Positions 13,201 to 25,600 of a stretch of 64,000 bases of DNA are shown piece by piece; position 1 is the stretch's first letter; each line of letters starts with the position of its first letter. This DNA comes from Glebionis coronaria (Eukaryota > Streptophyta > Magnoliopsida > Asterales > Asteraceae). The notes below the pieces were generated by a model, which made no database searches, was not told the origin of the DNA, and saw nothing but the letters and a program-made list of their open reading frames with translations. The position numbers and the translations under genes are program-made. The DNA lies in assembly GCA_025667525.1 (NCBI GenBank), contig JANFOE010000585.1, positions 361,158-425,157 of the forward strand, in the 5' to 3' direction.

Positions 13201-15293
13201 TCTCAAAAGACTAATAATAATTCATAATCCTTCACAAATTCAAGGATATCAGGAGACATAACTAACCTTAAAAGAGTAAGGTCAACGCATAATCTATGCG
13301 AGAGAATTTCAAATCAGACAGACGAAAACATTTAATGAATATGAATATATTCCATGTTATCATAATTCGAGTACGCATTCGAAAGCTCCTCGGATCATCA
13401 CCCAGGTCATTCAAATGAATTCAAATCAAAAGAAATGATACGAACGTCGATACATCCAATCGGTTATCAACACTCGATAATCAGATACTTTTCATAAGAA
13501 TCTCACTACGGGAGAATTGGACAAGAAAGAATTGTCAATTGTCAAATAAGACAATTCCCACAGATAAGTAAATTCAACTCAGAAGAATAGATGCTACAGG
13601 CACATATGTAGGTGTCCCTAACACTATGTCCCTATTTTTCACTTCTTGCAGATCTCATAAAATTTATTCTTTCACAATCTTCAAAGAAAATTTAGTGTTT
13701 ATTAATCAGTTTTATGGTGACTACTAATCAGCCTTGCATAGTCCATTCCAAATTGTATGCAGGCGTGCAACTATATACAATTTCAAGATTAACGATGCAA
13801 TACTCAGTTCGTCAAACTTTTATCATCATAAAAACATTTTCATGCTTAATTCTTAAATAAGAATCGAAAATATATTTACAAATATTTTCTTTGTTATGGA
13901 AATAATTAAGTTTCCAAAGCGTTTCATAAACAACTTCATTTTGATATCAATCACTTATAAATATCACTTTGAATAATCCTTATTGTGATGAAAATTAAGT
14001 TTTCTCAAAGGATACCGTTTTAGCATTATAAAAACAATGAGTGATCTACAGAAAAGTGATGAAAGCTTGTTTACCAAGAATTAACTACGATATGATAGGA
14101 AATGAGCTTAGCCAATTAATCATGAGGTTCATGACCTCGATGGCATTCACGAAGAATGATTCACAACGTAACTCAAATCAAGATGAGTACTTGTTCAATG
14201 GTTGCATCACTAATGCGAACATTAAGATGAAGCAATAAAGGATAGATAACATTGATACATGTAGAATTTAGCAATCAAAGGTAGTCTTTTTCACTAATCA
14301 CAAACAAGTCAAAATTGTACCGCAACACATTATGTGTCACTATGTCATACAATTCTCAGAACTCATCCTACCAACTGATGTCTCAGTTAAGTTAGGGATT
14401 ATTTTTAAAAGACACCACAATGAATACTAATCTACAAGAGTCATTAGGTGTTCCACATGTCCCGAAAGATCCATCGGTCTCAATTCAGAAGAAGATTTCT
14501 TCGATTTATTTATTGGACACTGGGCATCCTTGTTAGTGGACAATGGCTTAGGAACAATCCTTAACACGAATCAACAATCAATTAAAACATTATAATTCAA
14601 TCATAGGACTTAATGACTTCCTCTTAACAATCTCATATTCCATACGGGTTAAATTTTACTTTTATTCAAGTTTCCAATTAACTTATACTCAATTCGATAT
14701 CCTACCTCATTTCCAAATCTCCAACTTTATTCTTAGGCCTTAATAGGGCAATAAAAGCTCGATATGAACAACACTTAATTTCCAATCCTATAGCTCTTAC
14801 AACAACAATTATCAAATGAGTCACTAGCATGAAATGACTTGATCATTTAACTATATTTCTCGGAAAGGTATTAGTGGCATGAGGCTTTTGGGTAATGGTT
14901 CCAATGACAGACTCAAGTGCAACATTCACCCTTTCGATTTCAATTTAATAATTGGATGACAACGAATCAGATGGCATCTTTCCAGGTGGTAACGTTTTGT
15001 CAAACTCCACTCTTTAAGGAAAGATCGTCATGACATCGATATCAGATTTAATCTCGCCAATTCTTTTTAATATCACAATCAACTAATATCTACATTTCTA
15101 CGAATATCAACCATTTGTTGGGATAATAAATATCCACAACTTGGTTTAGATCTAGGATAGCTAGAATTCCTACGAGAATAGCTTCGATTTATTTTCTAGG
15201 GGAGTTAGGGTTTCTTGTGACAATCTACGTCGTATAAATAACTCGTATAAATATCAAAATAATCATCAAACAATCATGTAATAAAATTACATC

Positions 15294-15320
15294 ATATATA
15301 TATATATAATCCAAGTTATA
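15294..15320. repeat. TA microsatellite in the T2 leader
   Basis: Two runs of alternating t and a are separated by about 10 bases. The same site carries longer TA runs in T3 (about 27745-27780) and T1 (about 45690-45736), so it is a variable microsatellite belonging to this retroelement family. Confidence 0.8.
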
Positions 15321-15495
15321 TATATATTAAAATAATACTTCTCAGTCTGGCCTTGTCGGTAGCTCGGGAATTCTTCGGCACCGTTATAGTCAAAAGATTT
15401 TTAGACATTTTTAGAAAAATGTTTTTAGTTAAAAGATTTTGAAATGTTTTATTCAAAAACTTAGTTTTAAAAATCTTCCGTTCTCTATAACGAGA

Positions 15496-15507
15496 GCTCT
15501 GGTACCA
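15496..15507 (-). other. T2 primer binding site
   Basis: On the minus strand it reads TGGTACCAGAGC, three bases after the 5' LTR end. It matches the complement of the 3' end of initiator-Met tRNA at 11 of 12 bases (the usual plant form is TGGTATCAGAGC). T3 has the same variant; T1 has the perfect form. Confidence 0.88.
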
Positions 15508-15510
15508 AAC

Positions 15511-17931
15511 TGTAACACCCCCAAATTTATACAACTCAATACAGCGGAAGACTAGTTGGTGTTACGGGATAACACATTACTCACATCATAGACAACGCAT
15601 AAAAATCGCGTTGTTTATTAATAAAGCATATCCATTCATAAATATCAAAGTTACATAGGTCCCAAGTCATTTGTATTTAATACAGGTTTTACAAAGCATG
15701 TGAATGGAAATAAGTATTTAGGTGCGGGCCATGAATTCTTGTTGTCTTCCCGAGAATTACCTTCAAGTACTTGAGATAAAACATGTTAAAAGAAAAGGTC
15801 AGCGATAACGCCGAGTGAATTCATAGAGTTTAATAAAATCCATCAATACAATATCAGTATAAAATTATTACAAAAAATCATTTTGTACAAATCATTTTAA
15901 TAGGCCATAAAATAGCCAAAGTCATTTTATACAAATCTTCATCAAAATCATAATATAGGCGTTTGCCTTAAAAATCATTATACGAGCCAATGTCGTAAAA
16001 ACATCATACAATACGTTTGATAACGTTGTATAGATTAAATAAAAACCGTTATATGAATATGGTTATGAAAACCAAAACACGAACATAATATCAATAGTAT
16101 GACCCTGTATTGCTAGTCAGGCAATACATCGTAATTCGGAGCGTCTAGTAGTATTTCGTTAGTTGGATTATTATAAGCCGCATGACATTGTTATCTTACT
16201 AAACCAAACAATGGATAGCTAACCCGATACTCAATTTGCCCATCTAAATTAGCGTGTCGTCACAAAGGTCACGCTATGGAAACCTTCTCATACATAAATT
16301 CGCTTACCAATCAATGTGGCACGACGGGGATCAACCGTCAAGGCGCGAACTGGGGTGATCGTCCCCAAATAGTACTATTATATGCATAAGCGTCTACCAA
16401 ATCCCGGTAGTTCACAATTCATGCTAATGGGACTTTTAGTGACATAACCTAACTTTAATAATCCATTTAATTTCATCTATTGGGTCATTTAATCATTTAT
16501 CGGGTCATGCAATCGGGTCATACAATCATTCGGGTCCAAATCAATAAACAAACAATCGGGACAAATGGTGTCCTATTTTATATAAACTAACAAGTTATCT
16601 CCCTCGCGGGTTTATAAAATAATTCATAAAAACATTTAAAAGAGTGCGAGGCTATGAACTCATGTTGATGTGGGAAGGCGGGTTATCGGTAATTCGGACG
16701 TACGGTACGCGCTTCAATCACGGAAACCTAGACAAATAATACTCGTCTTAGACTCATGTCCAATGACTTTATAAAAATAAAAATTATGTATACATATGAT
16801 GATTATATATATATGATGATCAAGTGGGTTTACATATTCTCATTTACTCATTTTAGTGTTATGTGTCGATAACTTTTATACTAGTTTTCTAGTTTTACCT
16901 ATTTACGTGTTTTAAGTCCAATAAACTTATTATAAGTTCTTTAACTTGTATTAATCCGTGTTATACTTATATTATCAGTATCTACAATTTACAAGTTGGG
17001 CCTAAATGGGTTAAGCCCAATAAATAAGTTTATAAGTGTTTTAGTTCATTTTGTTGTTTTATTAGTCCAATAACGTTAACTTATCCCGTTAATGTTCGTA
17101 TGTTATATAGTTCGGATTTTATCGGTTTTTACTTGTTATATATGTTTATATATCAGTATATGAGTTTTATAAAGTTCAAATTAGACGGGTCCAACTGTCT
17201 AAGTTTTATTTAGCAAAAACGTTAATTTTACGGTAATAGCCGAAAAAGTCGTAAAAATCATGTTTATAGTTTTATAACTTATAAAACTTATCAAACTACC
17301 ATTTTCATAAAATATCCATTTATTTATCCTTATACCTATTTTTATAAATGTATTATATAAGTTAGTGGGTTTTAATTCACATTTTAAACTATTTTATTTG
17401 AGTGCTTATATAATACTATTATACTTTAATTCTTCAAAATCTGATTTTTAGTTTCATCTTCACCATTTTTATCATATCTAGAGTTCTAAAATGAGTTAGA
17501 ATCTCATTTTGGATGGAATGAACTTCATATTATGTGCTACAAATAAGTTAATTATAGCTACTGCTCATTCTATGTTTAACTATCCTTAACAGTCCCCACA
17601 AAACAGACTATTCAGATTAGCACACTCATCTTGTTTTGATCATATCTCACTCATTTTGATGATTCCATTGCATGGCCAACTCTCACATGTGTATGACATC
17701 TAATACTTACTGTAAATTGATTCCACCATGCCATTTTATCAGTTTATCATTTGGTAACTTACTGTTTTTATACAGCCATCATATTTAGCAAGATTTTAAC
17801 CTTGTTACCTATGGTTTTCCATCTTTTTACCCATGTTTATCAAATCTATCAACACCAAATCCCCACATAATATTTTTAATCATCATTCATCATCATATAA
17901 ATATACATAAATAAAGAAAACACAAGATTAC
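15511..17931 (-). repeat. T2 5' LTR, left part (interrupted by A1)
   Basis: It starts tgtaacaccc beside the primer binding site and runs 2421 bases to the target duplication attac (17927-17931), where A1 begins. It continues at 43960. Confidence 0.92.
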
Positions 17932-19167
17932 TGATATTGAGTAAAATACGTCTTTTAGGAAAAAACAACGTATAAGTGCGGCAAGTATTAATCGACACGA
18001 TTTAGGAAAACCGTGAAGACGAATAAAGTCCAAGTTCGTTCTCGAAGGAGGTGTGTGTATTAATGTGCCAATATATAAAATAACAATGTTTGGATTAGTG
18101 ACGTTTTTGGTTTAAAGAGAGAAAAAGTAAAGACGAGCTACGACTACGAATTAAACTACGACGTTGACGTAAAACGCGAACGTAAATACGTAAAACGTGA
18201 CGAAATTAAAAATTAAACCTAAAAATTAATTAAAATATTAAACTAAATCTTAAATAATATAAATAAGAATAAAAATCCAACAAATATATTTTAAAACCTT
18301 TTATTAATTAAATATTCAATTTTTAATGCTAATTAAAGCCCAAAAATTAAATATAAATAACAAAATGTCCAAAATATTAATTTATTGAACTAATAACTAA
18401 CTTATATTATTTAATGACTAAAAAGTATTTTTCCTAAATTTTTAAAACTATTTTTCTATTTTAAATCACTAAAAACTATTTTTAAATTAAAATAATCCTA
18501 AAAAATAATAAAATAATGCCAAAATTAATTTGATAATTTTAAAAATCCTAAATTACCCTAATGAACAGTAGAAAATTGAAAAAGTTTGAAAAATGTAAAA
18601 TCTTGCACTAAAAGACAAAATAGTTTATTAATTAAACCCTAATTAAACTAATTTAATTATAAAAAATAATTAAAAAGTGAACAGTGACTAATTTTTAAAC
18701 TAAAAATCTTAAACTAATTTTCTAAGTCTAGGAAAAATTTTAAATCTGAAAAATAAAACTTTTTTACACTATAAGACAAAAACAGAAATCATAAAAAGTA
18801 ATTAAAAATGCAATAAAACCTAAAAAAATTACTTAATGAACAGTAAATTAAAAAGTAATTAAACTGAAAAATCAAGATTAAAATAAGAAAAATATTGAAA
18901 CATAAATTAAACCCTAAAACCTAAATTTGGTCACTAAAGACAAAATTAACAAACTGTGATAGTGACACTTGTGTGTTTCTGTCTTTTAGCACAAGCAGTA
19001 CAAACAATAGCCTACCAGTGGGAACTTGGTTCCCACTGCTTGTATTAAAAACGGGTCTGGTGGATTTTCAGCTTAGGAATGCTGTTGCTTTGACTTTTTC
19101 TTGGACAAAGGGGCACCCCCACACTCATGGAAGTGTGGGGAGTCAGATTCAACAAGAAAACAGGCAA
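17932..19167 (-). repeat. A1 3' LTR, left part (interrupted by T3)
   Basis: It matches 40337-41572 of the A1 5' LTR almost base for base. Positions about 18190-18930 are extremely AT-rich (A-rich on the plus strand) with no gene. It ends in the target duplication ggcaa (19163-19167) at the T3 insertion and continues after 31388. Confidence 0.92.
19017..19037. other. Stem-loop in the A1 LTR (agtgggaa / ttcccact)
   Basis: Two 8-base arms pair perfectly around a 5-base loop. The same hairpin is intact in the other LTR at 41420-41440. A second hairpin, ccccacact / agtgtgggg, lies at 19117-19140; its left arm is changed in the other LTR. The function is unknown; it could mark an RNA-processing or packaging structure. 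Confidence 0.6.
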
Positions 19168-22100
19168 TGTAACACCCCCAAATTTGTACAACTCAATACA
19201 GCGGAAGACTAGTTGGTGTTACGGGATAGCACATTACTCACATCATAGACAACGCATAAAAATCGCGTCGTTTAATAATAAAAGCATTTCCATTCATAAA
19301 TATCAAAGTTACATACGTCCCAAGTCATTATATTTCATACAAAGTTTTACAAAGTATTTGAATGGAAAATATTGTTTAAGTGCGGGCCATGAATTCTTGT
19401 CGTCTTCCCGAGAATTACCTTCAAGTACCTGAGATAAAACATGTTAAAAGAAAAGGTCAGCGATAACGCCGAGTGAATTCATAGAGTTTAATAAAATCTA
19501 TCAATATAATATCAGTATAAAATTATTACTGAAAATCATTTTGTACAAATCATTTTAATAGGCCATAAAATAGCCAAAGTCATTTTATACAAATCTTTAT
19601 CAAAATCATAATATAGGCATTTGCCTTAAAAATCATTATACGAGCCAATTTCGTAAAAACATCATACAATAAGTCTTATGACGTTGTATGAAAATAAAAA
19701 CCGTTATATGAATGTGGTTATGAAAACCAAAACACGAACATAATATCAATAGTATGACCCTGTATTGCTAGTCAGGCAATACATCGTAGTTCGTAGCGTC
19801 TCGTAGTATTTCGTTAATCGGATTATTATAAGTCGCACGACATTGTTACCTTACTAAACCAACAACGGGTAGCTAACCCGATACTCAATTTGCCCATCTA
19901 AAGTAGCGTGTCGTCACAAAGGTCACGCTATGGAAATCTTCTTATACATAAATTCGCTTACCAATCAATGTGGCACGACGGGGATCAACCGTCAAGGCGC
20001 GAACTGGGGTGATCGTCCCCAAATAGTACTATTATATGCATAAGCGTCTACCAAATCCCGGTATTTCACAATTCATGCTAATGGGACTTTTAGTGACATA
20101 ACCTAACTTTAATAATCCATTTGATTTCATCTATCGGGTACTTTAATCATTTATCGGGTCATACATTCGGGTCATACAATCATTCGGGTCCAAATCAATA
20201 ACAAACAATCGGGACAAATGGTGTCCTATTTTATAAAAACTAACATGTTATCTCCCTCGCGGGTTTATAAAACATTTCATAAAAACATTTAAAAGAGTGT
20301 GAGGCTATGAACTCACGTTGATGTGGGAAGGCGGGTTATTGGCAATTCGGACGTACGGTACGTGCTTCAATCACGGAAACCTAGACAAATAATAACCGGT
20401 CTTAGACGTTTGTCCAATGACTTTATAAAAATAACAATTATGTATACATATGATGATTTTATATATATGATGATCAAGTGAGTTTACATATCCTCATTTA
20501 CTCATTTTTGTGTTATGTGTCGATAACTTTTATACTAGTTTTCTAGTTTTACCTATTTACGTGTTTTAGGTCCAATAAGCCTATTATAAGTTTATTAACT
20601 TGTATTAATCCATTTCATACTTATATTATCAGTATTTAAACTTTCAAGTTGGGCCCAAATGGGTTAAGTCCAATAAGTCCTTTTTATAAGGGTTTAACTT
20701 ATTTAGTCTAATTATTAGTCCAATATGTTTACTTAGCTCGTTAATGTCCGTATGTCCTATAGTTCGGGTTTTATCGGTTTTTACTTGTTATACATGTTTA
20801 TATATCAGTATATAAGTTTTATAAAGTTTACATTAGACGGGTCCAACCATCTAAGTTTTATTTAACAAAAACGTTAATTTTACGGTATTAGCCGAAAAAG
20901 TCGTAAAAATCATGTTTATAGTTTTATAACTTATAAAACTTAACAAGTTACCATTTTTATTAAAATGTCCACTTAGTTACCATTGTACATATTTATATAA
21001 ATGTATTATATAAGTTAATGGGTTTTAATTTATATTTTATACTATTAAATTTTGAGTGCTTATATAATAGTATTATACTTTAATTTCCAAAATCTGATTT
21101 TTATTCTCATCTTCACCAAAACTGCCATATCTAGAGTTCTATATGGAGATAGAAGCTCAAATTTTTATCACATAAACTACATGATATGTCTTCCATTTAA
21201 CTCTTCTATAGCTACTGTTGAATCATCCTCTAAGTAGTTTCTAAAAATCGTCCAAAACAGTGAACTCAGATTTGTACCTTAAACTTGTTTTGATCATATC
21301 TTACTCATTACAATGATTCCCTTGCATGGCCAACTCTCACATATGTACAAGACCCATAGCTTACTGTATATCAATTCTACTTCATCATTTTATCAGTTCA
21401 TGACATGTTTCTTTACTGTTTTATACAGCCAACATTTTTAAGCAAGATTTTAGCCTTGTTCTTTATAGTTTTTCACCTTTTTAATCATGTTTATCAACAC
21501 CAAATCCCCACACAACATTTTTATCATCATATAATCATCATATACATATACAACAGGAAATAAAATACATGTTTACATAATCAAAATAACGAGAAGATGA
21601 GGAGGACAATCTTTATACCACCAAGTTGATGTAGGTTGTGATTTGGGCATGGATTTTGATGGAGAAACTTGTGCATAACCATGACCATCTTCAAGACCAC
21701 CATTCTTCATAAACACCTTGTGGAAGATCAGCCCTAATACTCCATGAAAACTCCTCCTTGGATGTTATAAGCACCACCAATCAATAGGGTTTCAAAAGGG
21801 CTTCAACATATGTGTATATAACATAAGATTTCATGGTTGATTTTGATCAAAATTGTTGTTTGAGGGGAGAAATGGGACGGCACAATGGAGTGGGATGAGA
21901 GGATTTGTGTGTGGTATTGCATGGATGAAATGAGAAAAATGGTAATGGCAAGTGGTTTTGAGTGATGTAGCTTACATTGTAAGCTTACAAGTTACAAGTG
22001 TTGTAACTAGTAACCATGAGATGACACCTCATGGTGTGTTGGCTTAATATGGCCGGTTTTGATGGGGATGGGGCAAGTGTCCCACTTGTCTCATCCCCAT

Positions 22101-22601
22101 TTATTTACGGGTACTCCTCGATTCTAGTTTCCTCGATTTGCGTGCCCTCGGGTCGTTTTACGAAAAACGTTTTTATAAATTATGAATCAACGGCACAAAA
22201 CGAATCCAATAAAAATTGTCTCATCAAAAACGGAGTTAAAAAACGTAAATACGTAATCCTAGGGTTTCCGGTTTAGTCGTAAAGGACGTTAAAATAAAAT
22301 CGTAAGTCCTAATCTCTTCTCGTAAATTTGTGAGTTTATGAACCAACACAAATTTAAAACTCCAAAATAATATTCACGGATAAATTTATTTTCTGAAATG
22401 TCGGACGGTCACCAAGGACGGTGTATGTAAACGTAAGCACGTAACGTTGAATCCTCCGGTTTAGACGTAGTCGATGCTACTTCAAGACGTAAATCCAAAT
22501 TTCTTCCCAAAAATAAGTGAGTTCATATTGTAACATTAAAATAATGTTTTCAAATAAATATTGAGAATAAAATATCAACCATAAATTGACGGATTGTCAC
22601 A
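19168..22601 (-). repeat. T3 3' LTR (3434 bp)
   Basis: It begins tgtaacaccc and ends gattgtcaca. Nearly identical to 27965-31383. I see no gene in it; short frames here are repeated in the other LTR and carry no recognisable domain. Confidence 0.93.
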
Positions 22602-25600
22602 GCATTTACCCCTAAACAGGATCTTTGTCCTCAAAGATCATCTTACTACTCGCTTCTTATAGAATTAAAGCCATGTGGGTATCTCCTCCACACTCGGTCT
22701 TTTCTCACAAGTGTAATTCATTACAATACGCGAGTTTCATCAAACATAACTACGGGAATAAGATCAGGCTTAATGTTGACTTACTTTCTCTATCCATGAT
22801 GTTCACGGGTTTTTGATGAATGCAACTTTTCGCAGATCTAAGCTCTACTAAGAATAATCAGATTCTCACTTGATAGATATTCCATCAAGTTCGATATACG
22901 AAACATAATTCGCGCAGCTCTTGAAGTCCTAGGGTAGATCCAGCTTATATGCCTTTCAAACCAATCTTTTACATCATCTCAATGGTCCCATACAACGGGG
23001 ACTTATATCCCATGATTTGTCAGATCATGAATTCATTTTTCTAAGTTTAAAAATTGTGGCATAACTTTGCTACCCATTTGGCACTTCAAGATCTACATTT
23101 TACATTCACATAACCTCTTGCCCACTAGCGGCAGTCAATAATCAAATCCTAATTTCACCAATCATTTCATGTCTCGCGGGTCGGGTATTTTGTAAGGTTA
23201 GGTTCGCCATCATAGGAAACCTTAAACCTAAAAGACATGTCCAACTCACAATGGGTGTATGTAGGGTGTCTTCATCTCATCTACTGCTTACAGATGCTCT
23301 ATTATTTAGATCCTAACAAGATTCGACCTCAATCCTAATAGGATGATTATCAATGATAATCTTTCTAAAGGAAAAAGATTATACGGTTCATTACCAAAGG
23401 TCAATCATTAAAACATAGAACAACGCTTATAGTATTTTGTATCGTTACTTTACCTCGTCCCTTCGATTTGGGGTGGTAAAAAGTACTCTCATCAAGGTTC
23501 GTTCTCAATGATTTCTGAGCAAATATCTAGAAATTCGATGCGAAGCGAGGATCTTGATAAAGATGTTCGATACAGGCACACTTATGTTTACATAACTCTT
23601 TTGCATTTATCATTAACGGGAATGATATTTAGCAGATTTGGTCAGTCTGTCGACGATGACCCAAATTGAATCAAATTCAGATGATGACCTTTGCAATAGC
23701 TAGACGTTAACTAATGTATGAGGCGATGTCTGTCTTCATAATTTACCATCAGTACATCTTCTCTAGACAAAGATACTTTTAGTCATGAATGACATAAATA
23801 GAATACTTATACTTACAAATTCCAACATAACTATATCTCATAATCTCCATATTTAGGCAATCACAAGTGGTCCTTAAAACATTTAACACTATCGGCTTCT
23901 CAATTTTAATGGTTCACATTAGACGCGAACCCCTTTTATTATCTATATTATCCTTTTTACAAACACCATTTATTTTTATATTTGTTCGGCAATTTATTTT
24001 GCACCGTCATTATTAAGAAATACATTCTAATTGATTCTTTATCCTTTTTGCATAATGCATCAGTATTTATATTCATTTTTCCTGATGAAATAATTATCAT
24101 AACCGTATTTATTCAAAATTCTTTCTTTATATTTTCTAAGTTTTAGTTTCGTCTCAACTATCATTTTTATCAGTTTTGCCTAATCTGACGTTTTAAAGCG
24201 TCGATAATTATTACAACTAATTAAATAAATATTTAATTTTTATGAAACGTAAACGTAAAGATTTTTAAATTTCTTAGTTCGACCAATTATATAAAATGTT
24301 CAAAAATAAATTTGAATTTAATTAACACGATTTTTGTTGATTTATCGAAAATAATTAATAGGATTCGTAAATGTTTGAAAAATCTTTGGTTATACTTTGG
24401 TCAAAATTTTCTTAGTTGAAAAGCGTAAATTATCGTTTCAAATTTCATGTCATGGTTCAAATGGTTTCCTTAATCCCTTTTAGGTTATCTTGAGGTATAC
24501 ACAAACATTTACCCCTAAACAGAAGTTTAGTTAAATGGTTTGTGTATAAGGGAATAATCCCTTAAAAATCCTTTGTTAAAACATTTGTCAAAATATATTT
24601 GCACTTTCTTTTTAGTATAACCCAAAGTCTTAAATGACTTCTAATTTTTTGAAGAGTCAATTTATATTCCATTATCTATTAATCACATGGTTAAATCATG
24701 TAAAGGTTTAAGTCTTTAATCACATATTAGATATTCAAGGTACATGTTTTTATTGTTCGGCTAATTCAGGGCAATCTATAAATAATTATTAACTCATTCT
24801 TATTCTTATAAACAAATAAATGGTCTTTAATGATCACAAGCATGAATTTATCAAATTACAGCCTACACACGAGATTCACCAAATTTATGAATGCTACATG
24901 TGTATTAGTCAATCCAAACGACATCCCGTGAAGCTCATAATGTTCATTATAAGTACCGGATGTAGTGATTGGAATACATAATCTTTTTCGTAGATGCGAA
25001 GTTGATGATAACCATGCCGTGGATCAAATTACTAGAACCTTGTAAATGATCGAACAAATCTTCCATTTCGAGTTATGGATATCGTTTTCGATTGTCAATT
25101 TACTCAGTTTATAGTAATCTATAAATATAAGGAATGATAACACCATAGCTCTTCATGATGATAGGCTTGGTAGAATAAAATCTTTCTCCGACAACCCTCT
25201 CAGTTGTATGGAAATTCCTTTAATTCAGATGGTGCTGACGTATAGTGCACAAGCCATGGGTGCAGCACCGAGAATATAATCAAATACCAAATTCTACTTG
25301 CCTTAATGGCGAAAGTCTAGGTAATTTATCAACAAATACTTACTAAAGTTTCATATAACATAAACATCTTTTAATAAATTCATTTTAAGTTCTTTCTAGA
25401 TTATAATATCTATAACTAGTTCACAACCATTCACGGTATAATTTTAAGTCTAAATATAGGATATCGTCATCCATCAAGAATTATTTAGATCACTTTTGAT
25501 AATCAACATCTTATCTTTTAGGGGATTTCTACTCGAGTTCCCATCAATTAAGACAATGTCGTCATGTCATAATCAATTAATCCATTCTACTGGCACTATC

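Larger units (their letters stand above)
10208..15510 (-). pseudogene. T2 internal region: degenerate gag-pol (5303 bp)
   Basis: From right to left: primer binding site, a leader with a TA microsatellite, a gag region I cannot align, then pol. On the minus strand the reverse transcriptase remnant shows GYHQLR at 12566-12583 and an M-F-G-L-T-like stretch near 12490. A TAA stop lies at 12426-12428 and a catalytic loop reading Lys-Asn in place of Asp-Asp at about 12390-12410. Integrase shows VDRLTKSA at 11241-11263, a DPRFAS segment near 11150 followed by a TAG stop at 11138-11140, and a YHP segment. The chromovirus-type integrase tail, with HVSNL-, MDRE- and KYPH-like remnants, lies at about 10240-10530. 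The longest frame is only about 72 codons, so the region makes no functional product. Confidence 0.82.

Noticed and set aside
15316..15534. 72-codon frame spanning the LTR, primer site and leader (also in T1 and T3)
   Set aside because: It starts inside the LTR and runs over the primer binding site, so it is not a plausible gene despite recurring in each copy.
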